Shown: positions 42,093 through 52,348 of the stretch, piece by piece
Numbering within the stretch: position 1 is the stretch's first letter
How the letters are laid out: the number at the start of each line of letters is the position of its first letter
Source: CAIKZZ01 sp037443765
Lineage (GTDB): Bacteria > Pseudomonadota > Gammaproteobacteria > Steroidobacterales > Steroidobacteraceae
Reading direction: 5' to 3'
DNA: 64,000 bases
NCBI GenBank assembly: GCA_037443765.1
Contig: JBBINS010000001.1
Span: 186,001-250,000 of the forward strand
Notes under the pieces: model-generated
What the model was told of the DNA's origin: nothing
What the model saw: the letters and a program-made list of their open reading frames with translations, nothing else
Databases searched by the model: none
Translations under genes and position numbers: made by a program

Positions 42093-43238
42093 ATGCACAC
42101 TCCCGACCATCCGTATCGTTCCGCGCTCGCGCTGCTCGCCGTGCTGCTGCTCGGCTCGGGCTGTGGCCGCTCAGGTCCACCCCCCTCCCACGGGGTACCG
42201 GTCAACGCCATCCGGATCGCGCCGCACCCGGTCTCCGTCCCATTGGAGTACCCGGCCCAGCTCGAGGCGTCGAACACCGTCGAGATCCGGCCGCGGGTCG
42301 GAGGGGTGCTCGAGCGGCAGGAGGCGGTCGAGGGCCAGCGCGTCAGGACCGGGCAGATCCTGTTCGTGATCGACCGACAGCCGTACGAAGCGGCGCTCGC
42401 GCAGGCCAAGGCGACCCTGGCGCAGGCGGAAGCGGCGAAGGCTCAGGCGGAGCGCGACCTCGAGCGCGCCCGACCGCTGTCGCAGCTGGACGCGCTGAGC
42501 CAGCGCGAGCTGGACGCAGCGATCGCGGCCCATGACGCCACCACCGCGCAAGTGCAGGCGGCGCAGGCGGCGATGCGCACGGCCGAGCTCAATCTTGACT
42601 GGACGATCGTGCGGGCGCCGATCGACGGCGTCATGAGCCGCGCCCTGATCCGGCTCGGAGGCCTCGTCACCGCCTACAGCACGCTCCTGACCACGGTGTA
42701 CAAGACCGACCCGATGTACGTGAACTTCAGCATCAGCGAGCAGCGACTGCTCGAGGTTCAGCGCGCGCTCGGCCGGCCGCCCGACCAACGCAATCCGAGC
42801 AAGACGCGGTTTCGGGTGTTCCTGACGGACGGCAGCGAACTCGAGGGTCCCGTGGAGCTCAACTTCGTCGACGCCGCGGTCGATCTGCGGACCGACACGC
42901 TGCCCCTGCGGCTCGCGGTCCAGAATCCGAAGCAGCTGCTGCGCGCCGGGCAGTACGTCAAGGTGTCGGTCGAGACGCCGGTGCAGGCCGATGCGATCGT
43001 CATTCCGCAGCGCGCGGTGCAGGAACTCCAGGATAAGCGCTTCGTGTGGACGGTCGACAAGGACCACAAGGCGGCGCCGCGCGACGTGGCGCTCGGCGCG
43101 CGGATCGGACAGGACACGCTGGTCATCAGGGGGCTCGCCGCCGGCGACCTCGTGGTCGTCGACGGTACCCAGAAGCTCAGGGAGGGGACCCTGGTCGACA
43201 CCGAGCCGAAGCCGGCCACCCAGAAGCGCGCGCCTTGA
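42093..43238 (+). CDS. RND efflux periplasmic adaptor (lipoprotein)
   Basis: A 381-residue membrane-fusion protein of the AcrA/MexA type: lipobox with Cys24 (LGSGC), lipoyl half-motifs VEIRPRVGGVLERQ and LDWTIVRAPIDGVMSR, a coiled-coil hairpin (about 100-155), beta-barrel and membrane-proximal domains. It couples the inner-membrane pump to the outer-membrane channel. Its stop overlaps the TTG start of the pump gene. Confidence 0.92.
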   Translation: MHTPDHPYRSALALLAVLLLGSGCGRSGPPPSHGVPVNAIRIAPHPVSVPLEYPAQLEASNTVEIRPRVGGVLERQEAVEGQRVRTGQILFVIDRQPYEAALAQAKATLAQAEAAKAQAERDLERARPLSQLDALSQRELDAAIAAHDATTAQVQAAQAAMRTAELNLDWTIVRAPIDGVMSRALIRLGGLVTAYSTLLTTVYKTDPMYVNFSISEQRLLEVQRALGRPPDQRNPSKTRFRVFLTDGSELEGPVELNFVDAAVDLRTDTLPLRLAVQNPKQLLRAGQYVKVSVETPVQADAIVIPQRAVQELQDKRFVWTVDKDHKAAPRDVALGARIGQDTLVIRGLAAGDLVVVDGTQKLREGTLVDTEPKPATQKRAP

Positions 43239-46200
43239 GCAACTTCTTCATCGACCGCCCGATCTTCGCGACGGTGCTCGCGATCCTGATCACGCTCGCG
43301 GGCTCGATCGCGTTCTTCCTGCTGCCGGTTGCGCGCTTCCCGCAGATCACGCCGCCGAGCGTGGTTGTCTCGACGTCGTTTCCCGGCGCTGATGCCCGGA
43401 CGATCGAGCAGTCCGTCGCGGCACCGATCGAGACGCAGGTGAACGGCGTCCCGAACATGCTCTACATGGACTCGAAGAGTTCCAACGACGGGACCTACAC
43501 TCTTAACGTCACGTTCGAGGTAGGCTCCGACCAGGACATCGCCGCCGTCGACGTCCAGAACCAGGTCGCGATCGCCCAGCGGCAGCTGCCGGCGGACGTG
43601 GTGCGCCAGGGCATCACGATCACGAAGAAGGCGCCACAGGCGCTGATGTACATCGCCATCAAGGCGACTGATCCGCGCTACGATTACCTGTTTCTCAGCA
43701 ACTTCACCGCGCTGCAGGTCGTCGACTCCCTGGCGCGCATCCGCGGCGTGGGCCAGGTGACGCAGTTCGGCGCGCGCGACTACGGCATGCGCATCTGGCT
43801 CGACCCCGGCCGTATGGCGCGCCTCGGCGTCACGACGCAGGACATCACGGCGGCGCTCAACGAACAGAACGTCGTGGCGCCGGCGGGCATCGTCGGCGCG
43901 GAGCCGGCTCCGCCCGGCCAGGAGATGACCTACTCGGTGGTCGTGCGTGGCCGCCTCGGCTCGGTGCGCGAGTACGAGGATATCGTGCTGCGCACCGGCG
44001 CCAACCGCGCCATCGTCCGGCTGCGCGATGTCGCCCGGATCGAGCTCGCGGCGACCGACTACAGTCGCTCAACCCGCCTCAAGGGCCAGGCGGTCGCATC
44101 GCTCGGCATCTTCCAGCTGCCTGACGCCAACGCGCTCGAGGTCGCCAAGCAGGTGCGCGCGACGCTGAAACAGTTGGGCGACCGTTTTCCGCCCGGCATC
44201 ACCTATGACGTCGTGCTCGATACCACGGAGTTCGTCTCCGAGTCGATCAAGGAGGTCGAGATCACGTTGTTCATCGCGGCGGGGCTCGTGTTGCTCGTCG
44301 TGTTCCTGTTCCTCGAGAGCTGGCGTGCGACCCTGATTCCGATGCTCGCGGTGCCGGTGTCGCTGCTCGGCACGTTCACGCTGTTCGTGGGTCTCGGCTT
44401 CTCGATTAATACGCTGACGCTGTTCGCGCTGGTGCTCGCTATCGGCCTCGTCGTCGACGACGCGATCGTCGTCGTCGAGGCGGTCACCGAGAAGATGGAG
44501 TCCCATCACCTGAGCCCGCGCGACGCGACCCGTGCGGCGATGGCGGACGTCTCGAGCCCGGTGATCGCGATTGCGCTCGTACTGACGGCGGTGTTCGTGC
44601 CGGTTGCGTTCCTGGGTGGCCTCACCGGACAGTTCTACCGGCAGTTCGCGCTGACGTTATCGGTCTCGGTGCTGATCTCAGCGTTCATCGCGCTGACCTT
44701 CACGCCGGCGATGTGCACGCTGCTGTTGCGGCCGCGCTCCCACGAGCCGCCGCGCACACTGACCGGCAGGTTGTTCGCCGCGTTCAACCGCGGTTTCGCG
44801 GTCGCGACGGTCCAGTACACCAATACCGTACGCCGCGCGATCCGGCGCTCGGCGATCGCGCTCGGCGTGTTCGGCGTGATCATCGTCGCGGTGGCCGTGC
44901 TCGTGGCCGAGCGACCCGGCGGATTCCTGCCGGAGGACGACCAGGGCTTCCTGCTGCTGGTCACGCAGTTGCCGCCCGGCGCGTCGTTCCAGCGCACCGA
45001 GGCGGCGCTCGAGAAGGTGGCCGCCGTGGTCGAGAGCAAGCCCGAGGTCCACGAGATGCTGGCGATCAGCGGGCTCAACCTGCTTGCCGGCGTAACGACG
45101 CCGTACACCGGCTCGGGCTTCGTCCCGCTCAATCCCTGGTCGGAGCGGCCGGGCGCGCAGAGCTCGGTGGCGGGCCTGATCCCGCGGCTGTCCAGGGAGC
45201 TCGCGGCGATCAAGGAGGCGAACGTCATCGTCGTCGCGCCGCCGGCGATTCCCGGCATCGGCCAGGCGGGCGGCTTCGAGCTGATCCTCGCCGACACCTC
45301 GGGCGGTACCCTCGAACGGTTCAACGCCGGCATCCAGGACTTCCTCGCGGCGGCGGCCAAACGTCCCGAGCTCGCGCGCGTGTCGACGCAGTTCAACCTG
45401 CGCGTGCCGCAGATCGAGTACGTCGTGGACCGCGACCGCGCCAAGTCGCTCGGCATTCCGATCTCGGACATCTTCTCGACGCTGCAGACCTTCCTCGGCG
45501 GCAACTACATCAACGACTTCAATCTCTTCGGCCGCACCTACCGAGTGACGGCCGAGGCCGAGGGTAGTGCGCGCCGCGTCCCGGAAGCGGTCAACGGCCT
45601 CTATGTGCGGACGCAGGCCGGCGACATGGTGCCGCTGTCCTCGCTGGTCAGCGTCAAGCCGTCGCTCGGTCCGTCGTACATCGAGCGCTACAACGTCTAT
45701 CGCGCGGTGACCGTGAACGGCTCGCCGGCCCCGGGCTACAGCCAGGGAGATGCGCTCCGCGCGATGGAGGAGGTCGCCCGGGCCGCACCCGACTACATGA
45801 CCTACTACTGGACCGGCTCGGTACTTCAGCAGAAGCGTACGGGCGGTCAGGCGCCATACATTTTTCTGATGGCGATGGTATTCGTGTTCCTCGTGCTCGC
45901 CGCGCAGTATGAGAGCTGGGGCGTGCCGTTTGCGGTCATCCTCTGCATTCCGTTCGCGGTATTCGGCGCCTTCCTCGGGCTCACGATGCGCGGCATGGCG
46001 AACGACATCTACGCACAGGTCGGTCTCGTGATGCTGATCGGCCTCGCGGCGAAGAATGCGATCCTGATCGTCGAGTTCGCGAAGCTCTCCCACGCGCGCG
46101 GCATGTCCGTGGTGGAAGCCGCGATCGCCGGCGCGCGGCAGCGATTACGGCCGATCCTGATGACGTCGGCGGCATTCATCTTCGGCGCGCTGCCGCTCGC

Positions 46201-46417
46201 GATCGCAAGCGGCGCCGGGGCGACGTCGCGGCAGGTGTTGGGCACGACGGTCGTGTTCGGCATGACGGCGGCCACGGTGATCGGCATCTTCATCGTGCCC
46301 GTGTTCTACGTGGTCATCCAGAGTGGTATCGAGCGGTGGCGGCGGCCGCGCTCGGCGTCCGGCGATCCGCAACCGGGGCACGAGCCCGCGGCCCCGGGCG
46401 GGGAGCCGCCCAAGTGA
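43235..46417 (+). CDS. RND efflux transporter (HAE1/AcrB type)
   Basis: A 1060-residue pump with twelve transmembrane helices and two large periplasmic loops. The proton-relay DD pair lies in GLVVDDAIVVVE. The start is TTG 43235 (LSNFFIDRPIFA, the standard HAE1 beginning after Met), overlapping the adaptor stop. Substrates are probably drugs, solvents or detergents. The stop overlaps the outer-membrane factor start (GTGA). Confidence 0.93.
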   Translation: MSNFFIDRPIFATVLAILITLAGSIAFFLLPVARFPQITPPSVVVSTSFPGADARTIEQSVAAPIETQVNGVPNMLYMDSKSSNDGTYTLNVTFEVGSDQDIAAVDVQNQVAIAQRQLPADVVRQGITITKKAPQALMYIAIKATDPRYDYLFLSNFTALQVVDSLARIRGVGQVTQFGARDYGMRIWLDPGRMARLGVTTQDITAALNEQNVVAPAGIVGAEPAPPGQEMTYSVVVRGRLGSVREYEDIVLRTGANRAIVRLRDVARIELAATDYSRSTRLKGQAVASLGIFQLPDANALEVAKQVRATLKQLGDRFPPGITYDVVLDTTEFVSESIKEVEITLFIAAGLVLLVVFLFLESWRATLIPMLAVPVSLLGTFTLFVGLGFSINTLTLFALVLAIGLVVDDAIVVVEAVTEKMESHHLSPRDATRAAMADVSSPVIAIALVLTAVFVPVAFLGGLTGQFYRQFALTLSVSVLISAFIALTFTPAMCTLLLRPRSHEPPRTLTGRLFAAFNRGFAVATVQYTNTVRRAIRRSAIALGVFGVIIVAVAVLVAERPGGFLPEDDQGFLLLVTQLPPGASFQRTEAALEKVAAVVESKPEVHEMLAISGLNLLAGVTTPYTGSGFVPLNPWSERPGAQSSVAGLIPRLSRELAAIKEANVIVVAPPAIPGIGQAGGFELILADTSGGTLERFNAGIQDFLAAAAKRPELARVSTQFNLRVPQIEYVVDRDRAKSLGIPISDIFSTLQTFLGGNYINDFNLFGRTYRVTAEAEGSARRVPEAVNGLYVRTQAGDMVPLSSLVSVKPSLGPSYIERYNVYRAVTVNGSPAPGYSQGDALRAMEEVARAAPDYMTYYWTGSVLQQKRTGGQAPYIFLMAMVFVFLVLAAQYESWGVPFAVILCIPFAVFGAFLGLTMRGMANDIYAQVGLVMLIGLAAKNAILIVEFAKLSHARGMSVVEAAIAGARQRLRPILMTSAAFIFGALPLAIASGAGATSRQVLGTTVVFGMTAATVIGIFIVPVFYVVIQSGIERWRRPRSASGDPQPGHEPAAPGGEPPK

Positions 46418-47802
46418 GGCACGCCACGATCGCCGGCCTTGCGATGCTCGCGGGATGCGCCGTCGGTCCGGACTACCACCGGCCGCCGGTGGCCGTGCCT
46501 GACGCCTACCGTGCCGCGAGCGAGCCGCCCGCCGGGGCGTCGATCGGCGACACGGGCTGGGAGGATGTCTACACGGACCCGAAGCTGCGCGAGCTGATCG
46601 CGGCGGCGCTCCGCAACAACCGCGACCTCAAGGTCGCCGTCGCGCGGGTCGACGAGGCGCGGGCGTCGCTCGGGGCGACCCGGCTCCGGTACCTGCCGAC
46701 GGTCGACGCAATCGGGCAGCTCGGCCGCTCGAAGGCGTCGCTCGATGCGCTCGCGCCCGGGGCGCCGCGGTTCCAGAATACCGAGCAGGCGTTAGTGACG
46801 GCTTCGTTCGAGGTTGACCTGTGGGGCAGGCTGCGACGCCTGAACGAGTCGGCGCGCGCGACCCTGCTGTCGTCGGTTTACGCGAGGCGCACCGTCGAGA
46901 GCTCGGTCGTCGCGAGCGTCGCCAACGGCTACTTCACGCTCCTGTCGCTCGACGCTCAGCTCGAGATCACCCGGCGGACGGTCGGGACGCGCGAGAAATT
47001 CGTCGAGTTGACTCAGGCCCAGCACGAGCGCGGCTACGCGACCGGTCTCGACGTCGCGACGGCCGAGGCGCAGGCCGCGATTGCGCGCGGCAACGTTCCG
47101 GACCTCGAGCGGCGAATCGCGCAGACCGAGAATCTGCTGTGCACGCTGCTCGGCGAAAACCCGCGACCGATCGATCGTGCGCGGCGCGGCGAGGCGATGC
47201 CGGAGTCGCCGCCGCTGCCGCCGCCGGGACTGCCCTCGCGGCTGCTCGAGCGCCGGCCGGACGTGCGGGCGGCCGAGGAGGCGCTGCGGGCCGCCAATGC
47301 CAACGTCGGCGTCGCCAAGGCCGCGCTGTTCCCGACGATCTCGCTGACGGGGTTTGCCGGGTCGCTGAGTAACCCGCTCGGGAGCCTGTTCCGCGCGCCG
47401 ACCTCGGAGTGGAGCGCCTCTGCCGGCCTCCTCCAGCCGCTTCTCGATTCGCAGCGGTCGCTATACCAACTCGATCTCGCCGACGCGCAGAAGCGCGAGG
47501 CGCTCTACCAGTACGAGAAGGTCGTACAGAGCGCCTTCCGCGACGTCGCGGATGCGCTCGTCGCCTACTCCAAGTACGCCGAGTTCGCCGTCGAGCAGGC
47601 CAAGCAGGTCGACGCTCTGCGGCGTGCCGAGCAGATCGCGCTGGCTCGGTACCGCGTCGGCTACGCGTCCTACTTCGACGTCATCAACGCCGACCGGGAC
47701 CTGTTCGCCGCTGAACTCGCGCTCAACGAGGCGCACGCCAACAGCCTCACTGCACTCGTGCAGCTCTACCAGGTGCTCGGCGGAGGCTGGCAGGAGCGGT
47801 GA
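46414..47802 (+). CDS. NodT/OprM-family outer-membrane efflux lipoprotein
   Basis: A 462-residue TolC-like channel protein. The lipobox is LAGC (Cys15), followed by AVGPDYHRPP typical for the NodT family, with two repeated coiled-coil/beta-barrel halves. Start is GTG 46414, overlapping the pump stop. It completes the tripartite efflux system. Confidence 0.92.
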   Translation: MRHATIAGLAMLAGCAVGPDYHRPPVAVPDAYRAASEPPAGASIGDTGWEDVYTDPKLRELIAAALRNNRDLKVAVARVDEARASLGATRLRYLPTVDAIGQLGRSKASLDALAPGAPRFQNTEQALVTASFEVDLWGRLRRLNESARATLLSSVYARRTVESSVVASVANGYFTLLSLDAQLEITRRTVGTREKFVELTQAQHERGYATGLDVATAEAQAAIARGNVPDLERRIAQTENLLCTLLGENPRPIDRARRGEAMPESPPLPPPGLPSRLLERRPDVRAAEEALRAANANVGVAKAALFPTISLTGFAGSLSNPLGSLFRAPTSEWSASAGLLQPLLDSQRSLYQLDLADAQKREALYQYEKVVQSAFRDVADALVAYSKYAEFAVEQAKQVDALRRAEQIALARYRVGYASYFDVINADRDLFAAELALNEAHANSLTALVQLYQVLGGGWQER

Positions 47803-47809
47803 GGTGTGC

Positions 47810-47832
47810 GCGGCCCACCAAGGGCGGGCCGC
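47810..47832. terminator. 7-bp GC hairpin between convergent genes
   Basis: GCGGCCC (47810-47816) and GGGCCGC (47826-47832) pair perfectly around a 9-base loop in the 40-bp gap between the efflux operon and the dipeptidase gene. It probably terminates both directions, although there is no T-run. Confidence 0.4.
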
Positions 47833-47842
47833 CGAATCAGCG

Positions 47843-49153
47843 CTAGCCCTTCGGGGCCGTCTCGATGCGCGCCAGTGACGGCGTGTGCGTCGCGCGCAGC
47901 TTCGCCGCGACCCGCTCGGCCTCCGCCAGTACCCGCAGCAGGTTGCCGCCGGCGAGCTTGGCGATCTCCGTATCTGTCCAGCCACGGCGCATCAGCTCCG
48001 CGAGCAGCGCCGGGAATCGGTCGACGCCTTCGAGTCCGACCGGCGTCTCCTCGATGCCGTCGAAGTCCGAGCCGATGCCGACGTGGTCGATGCCGGCAAC
48101 CCGGCGGATGTGCTCGATATGGTCCGCAACCTGTTCCAGCGTTGCGCGCGGCTTCGGGTGCGCACTCTCCCAGGCCGCGAGCGCCGCCTTGGCGCGGTCC
48201 GGCTGGCCGATGTAGAGGCCGCCGTAGGGCGGGGCGTTGAAACGCGCCTGCTCGGCCGCCTGGTCGGCTTCCCAGCGATTGACGGCGTCGGAGACGTAAC
48301 CCGGGTTGAAGTTCACCATGACGACGCCGCCGTGCTCGGCGACGAGCCTCAGGACGTCGTCGGGAACGTCGCGCGGGTGGTCGACGATTGCGCGCGCCGA
48401 CGAGTGCGAGAAGATCACCGGGGCCTCGCTGATCGCCAGGGCCGCCCGCATCGCATCCGGCGAGACGTGGCTCAGGTCGACGAGCATGCCGAGGCGGTTC
48501 ATCTCGCGGACCACCTCGCCGCCGAACGGGGTGAGGCCGTGGTGCGCCGGCGCGTCGGTCGCCGAGTCGGCCCAGGCCGTGTTGCGGGTGTGCGTCAGCG
48601 TCATGTAGCGCGCGCCGAGGTCGTACATCTGGCGCAGCACGGCGAGCGAGTCATTGATCTGATGCCCGCCCTCGATGCCGATCAGCGACGCGACGCGGTG
48701 CGCCTTGTGGATCCGGCGGATGTCAGCCACGGAATAGGCCATCTCGAGGTCCGCTGGGTAGCGGGCATTGAGCCGCTTGACGAGGTCGATCTGCTCGATC
48801 GTCGCCTGCACGGCCTCGAGGCCCTTGAGTTCCACCGGCACCCACACCGACCAGAATTGCGCGCCGACGCGGCCGGCGCGCAGGCGCGGGATGTCGGTCA
48901 TCAGCGCCACGCCGCCCGGCGGCGGCGGAATCTTGGACGTGTCGGCGGCGAGGTCAACCGCACCCGGGTCGCCCTTGAACCGGTCACGGATCTCCCAGGG
49001 CAGGTCGTTGTGGCCGTCGATCAGCGGCGTGTCGGCGAGCACCCGGTCGACGCGGGCGCCGACATCGGCGTTCGCGGCCAGGGCGGAGCTGGCGAGGCAC
49101 CACAGGAGCAGCACCGGGAGCGAGGTCGCGGGGTTGCGGATCGTCAGGGTCAC
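47843..49153 (-). CDS. Membrane dipeptidase (peptidase M19)
   Basis: A 436-residue renal-dipeptidase-family protein with a signal peptide (1-26). Zinc-site motifs are DGHNDLPW, IEGGHQI, VDLSHVS and FSHSSAR; GIGSDFDG closes the barrel. It hydrolyses dipeptides, including D-amino-acid forms, in the periplasm. Start is GTG 49153. It is followed on the chromosome by the SMP-30-like gene upstream in the same direction. Confidence 0.9.
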   Translation of the reverse strand: MTLTIRNPATSLPVLLLWCLASSALAANADVGARVDRVLADTPLIDGHNDLPWEIRDRFKGDPGAVDLAADTSKIPPPPGGVALMTDIPRLRAGRVGAQFWSVWVPVELKGLEAVQATIEQIDLVKRLNARYPADLEMAYSVADIRRIHKAHRVASLIGIEGGHQINDSLAVLRQMYDLGARYMTLTHTRNTAWADSATDAPAHHGLTPFGGEVVREMNRLGMLVDLSHVSPDAMRAALAISEAPVIFSHSSARAIVDHPRDVPDDVLRLVAEHGGVVMVNFNPGYVSDAVNRWEADQAAEQARFNAPPYGGLYIGQPDRAKAALAAWESAHPKPRATLEQVADHIEHIRRVAGIDHVGIGSDFDGIEETPVGLEGVDRFPALLAELMRRGWTDTEIAKLAGGNLLRVLAEAERVAAKLRATHTPSLARIETAPKG

Positions 49154-49210
49154 GGGCGGCTCACTTCTTCCAGGTCGCGGGACGGTCGCACGAGTATAGA
49201 TTGGAAACGG

Positions 49211-50335
49211 TCACGGTCCGATGGCCGCGACCGGCAGCATTCCGAGTGCTCCGGCGTGCAGGCTCTGGATGTAGAGGATGCCGTCGTGCTCGGTGACGCC
49301 GCTCGTCTCCGGGATGCGGCCTGCCGGGTCCTGCAGGTCGGCCACCACCCGGCCCGACTCGTCGAATGCAATGACGTGTCCGTACGCCGGCGGTACCGGC
49401 CACAGCGCCTTCGGCAACCGCAGGCTCATCGCGCGCAGCAGCGGCAGGTCCGCCAGCGCATCGATGACCGCGCTTCGCGGCTTGGTGAGCCCGGTCCAGA
49501 CGCGGCCGGTCGCGCTCCGGGTCAGGTTGTCCGGAAAGCCCGGCAGGTTGTCGGCGAACACGCGCGCCTGGTGCTGCCCCGTCTCGGTGGCAAGGGTCCG
49601 GGCATCGAGACCGTCGGCAGCGACGTCGACTTTCCAGATGCGGTAGGCGCCAGTCTCCGAAACGAACATCTGCGACTCGTCCGCGGAAAGCGCGACCCCG
49701 TTGGCAAAGCACAGTCCGCCGATCACGAGCCGCAGCGCGCGAGTGTCGGGGCGGTACTCGAGTACCCGTCCGCTGCAGGAGTGCTCCATGATGTCGAGCA
49801 GCGCCGCGTCGAATGTCCCCCAGGTCCGGGCCGACAGCCGTTGCGTCGCGTCGGTGAAATAGATCCGGCCGTCCCGCGCGACCACCACCGCGTCGGCGAA
49901 AGCGATCGGCTGCGTACCGACGTGGTCGGCGAGCACCGTCACGGAGCGGTCGGTCCCGACCGCGAGCAGGCCACGGAACGCGTCGGCCACGATGAGCCGA
50001 CCCGCGGAGTCGAACTCCATTCCAAGCGGCCGACCGCCGGTGTTCACGACCGTCTCGATCCCGGTGCCGTCGGGGTTCATTCGCAGAATCGCACCGGACA
50101 ACGTGCCGGTGTAGAGCTTGCCGTCCGGACCGAAGGCAATGTGTTCCGGGCCGATCTCGGGCGAGATGGAAACCGCCCGCAGCGACGCCAGCCGTTCGTT
50201 GCGGGCGTGCGGTCCGGCGTAACCGTTGAATCGGGGCGCGCGCCAGGCGACGGCCCGTATCGGCACGGGCCACAGCAGCAGGTAAGCCGCCAGCAGCAGG
50301 GCGATGATGATCAGCCACCGGAGGAGCCGCTTCAT
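49211..50335 (-). CDS. SMP-30/strictosidine-synthase-like beta-propeller protein
   Basis: A 374-residue protein with an N-terminal membrane anchor (about 5-24) and a six-bladed propeller: GPEHIAFGPDGKLYTG, GRPLGMEFDSAGRL, GRIYFTDAT, FANGVALSADES and GVTEHDGILYI. It resembles strictosidine-synthase-like and APMAP proteins, often calcium-dependent lactonases or esterases. Substrate unknown. Confidence 0.82.
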   Translation of the reverse strand: MKRLLRWLIIIALLLAAYLLLWPVPIRAVAWRAPRFNGYAGPHARNERLASLRAVSISPEIGPEHIAFGPDGKLYTGTLSGAILRMNPDGTGIETVVNTGGRPLGMEFDSAGRLIVADAFRGLLAVGTDRSVTVLADHVGTQPIAFADAVVVARDGRIYFTDATQRLSARTWGTFDAALLDIMEHSCSGRVLEYRPDTRALRLVIGGLCFANGVALSADESQMFVSETGAYRIWKVDVAADGLDARTLATETGQHQARVFADNLPGFPDNLTRSATGRVWTGLTKPRSAVIDALADLPLLRAMSLRLPKALWPVPPAYGHVIAFDESGRVVADLQDPAGRIPETSGVTEHDGILYIQSLHAGALGMLPVAAIGP

Positions 50336-50714
50336 GGTTGTCACCTGATCGTGCCGCCGCGACCCGTTCGCGCCGGCCGATCTTACGCGTCCGTCTGCTG
50401 CGGGCAATCGCGGCCGGACCGGCACCGGCTCGCCGGCGTCGCTGGCGTCGCGACGTGCCCGACGTTGACTCTCATGCCGGGTCGGCTCGGGGCGCGCGAT
50501 CCCCACGGGCGGGGCACGCGACGAACTGCCGGTTTCGCGCGTCGAGTCGTCGGCGGGCAGGTGCGGGGGAGTCGTAACTTATCGACCCCGGCGATGGTTC
50601 GTGGTCACGACGCTCCGCGCGTCGCGACACGACCGCCCCGGACGGGATGGGCAGCGCGGCCCGATGCGGGTCCGGCGCGGCCACCCATTCCGGAGACTCA
50701 AGGAGAACGGAACC
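50336..50714. other. Divergent intergenic region
   Basis: About 380 bp between the leftward SMP-30-like gene and the rightward membrane-protein gene. It must hold both promoters. No palindrome, T-run hairpin or sulfur-regulon motif was seen. Confidence 0.5.
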
Positions 50715-51155
50715 ATGGCGACTCGCTGCCTGAAACTTGCAGGGCTTTACCTGCTCATCGGCATGACGATGGGTATCGCGATGGGCGCGACCGAGCGTTT
50801 CGCACTCGCGCCCGCCCATGCGCACGTCGACCTCCTTGGCTGGGTCACGCTGGCAGTCGCGGCGGTGGTCTTCAGCATCTGGCCACAAACCGCGACAACG
50901 CGGCTCGCGCGGGCTTTCTTCTGGATCTACAACCTGGCGCTGCCGCCGTCGATGTTGGCGCTATCGCTCGTGCTGCTCGGGGAGTCGCAGTGGGCGCCGG
51001 TGCTGGTCGCCGGCCAGCTCGCGATCTACGTGGCCGCCGTCATTTTCGTGGTGAACATCCTCGTGATCCTGCGCGGAGCGTCCACGGCAGCCGCGCCGGC
51101 GTCCGAAGGAGCGCTGCGCGGGCAGGGCACGACGGCCGTGGCCGATACGCGCTGA
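50715..51155 (+). CDS. Small four-helix membrane protein related to haem-copper oxidase subunit I
   Basis: A 146-residue protein with about four helices. The segment PAHAHVDLLGWVTLAV resembles the His-containing helix of cbb3-type oxidase subunit I; similar short stand-alone proteins are common in proteobacteria. It cannot form an oxidase alone. AAGGAGAAC precedes the ATG. The C-terminal 30 residues are polar. Confidence 0.72.
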   Translation: MATRCLKLAGLYLLIGMTMGIAMGATERFALAPAHAHVDLLGWVTLAVAAVVFSIWPQTATTRLARAFFWIYNLALPPSMLALSLVLLGESQWAPVLVAGQLAIYVAAVIFVVNILVILRGASTAAAPASEGALRGQGTTAVADTR

Positions 51156-51178
51156 AGCCGGGTGGCCCCCGCTCGCGC

Positions 51179-52348
51179 CTAAGGCGGTGGCCACTCGGTG
51201 TCGCTCGCGCCCCCGGCTGCCGGGCGCGCCGCAATTTCGCGCGAGCGCAGGCCCGCGTCGATCGGCAATGGTAGCGGCGGCGGTTCGGTGGTGGCCGGTG
51301 ACGCGGTGGCGAAGGCGCGCACCGACGGCAGAGTCGCGGCACTGACGGCCTCGTTGACGTTGCGCACGAGGGCCACGCAGACGTCCTCGCCCTCGAACAG
51401 GCGCAGCCACTCGTCCGCGCTTAGCTCCCGGACCCGCCGCGCGACCTTCTCCCGGGACGGTCCGCCGTGGCCGCTCGCACCGCTGCGGATGCCTGCGATC
51501 TCGGTGAAGCGCGCAAAGAAGCGGTCCTCGAGCGCACCGAGCGCCAGCCACCGGCCGTCGCGTGTCTCGTAGAGGTGGTAGCGCGCAAGCCCGCCAGTCA
51601 GCGGCTCGAGGCCCGCGGCGGGCGCTGCCCCGCTCGCCCAGAGCTTGGCGAGCGCCGTGACCTGGAACGGCCAGACATTGTCGGCCATCGAAATGTCGAG
51701 GTGGCAGCCACGGCCGTCGCGGTCGCGCGCCAGTAGCGCAAGAAGGATGTTGATCACCGCGGGCCAGGAGCCGCCGCCGATGTCCGCCACCTGCGTCGCC
51801 GGCAGCACCGGCGCCCCGTCGCGCCCGACGGTATTAGCGAGCAGCCCCGCATCGGTGACGTAGTTGAGGTCGTGGCCGGCGCGGCGCGCGTTAGGCCCTG
51901 ACCGGCCATAGCCGGTGATCGAGCAGTAGACGAGTCGCGGATTGAGCGCCGCGAACGCGGCGGGCCCGAGGCCGAGCCTTTCCATGACGCCGGGGCGGAA
52001 CTGCTCCACGAGCACGTCGGCGCCGCGCGCCAGACGGAGCGCCTCGGCCTGTCCGCTCGGTGACTTGAGGTCGAGCGTGCGCAGGCGCTTGCCGCGATTC
52101 AGGAGCTGGAACGCAACGGAAGCGCCATGCACGTCGTGCGGTCCCTGATGCCGCACCGGGTCGCCTCCCGGTGGCTCGATCTTCAGCACCGTCGCACCGG
52201 CGTCTGCGAGCAGGAGCGTCGCGAGTGGCCCCGGCAGGAGCGTCGTGAAGTCGAGTACCCGAATGCCGCGCAGCGGGCCCGTCGCCGGCGCGGCGCCTGG
52301 CGAGGTTGCTGTGGGGTCGGGGGACCGTCCGGCGGGCGTCTGGATCAT
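51179..52348 (-). CDS. CaiB/BaiF-family (class III) CoA-transferase
   Basis: A 389-residue protein, similar to alpha-methylacyl-CoA racemase. It has GIRVLDFTTLLPGPLA near the start and VEQFRPGVMERLGLG. The catalytic Asp is in ATQVADIGGG. Racemases and CoA-transferases of this family cannot be separated by sequence at this depth. It lies convergent with the preceding membrane protein. Confidence 0.85.
   Translation of the reverse strand: MIQTPAGRSPDPTATSPGAAPATGPLRGIRVLDFTTLLPGPLATLLLADAGATVLKIEPPGGDPVRHQGPHDVHGASVAFQLLNRGKRLRTLDLKSPSGQAEALRLARGADVLVEQFRPGVMERLGLGPAAFAALNPRLVYCSITGYGRSGPNARRAGHDLNYVTDAGLLANTVGRDGAPVLPATQVADIGGGSWPAVINILLALLARDRDGRGCHLDISMADNVWPFQVTALAKLWASGAAPAAGLEPLTGGLARYHLYETRDGRWLALGALEDRFFARFTEIAGIRSGASGHGGPSREKVARRVRELSADEWLRLFEGEDVCVALVRNVNEAVSAATLPSVRAFATASPATTEPPPLPLPIDAGLRSREIAARPAAGGASDTEWPPP

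Noticed and set aside
44678..46093. Leftward 471-codon frame inside the RND pump gene
   Set aside because: No domain; it is the antisense shadow of a full-length AcrB-type protein.
47885..51274. A very long rightward open frame (over 1100 codons) across the dipeptidase and SMP-30-like genes
   Set aside because: It is antisense to two genes with clear family motifs, is Arg-rich with no domains, and is explained by the GC-rich codon bias of the opposite strand.
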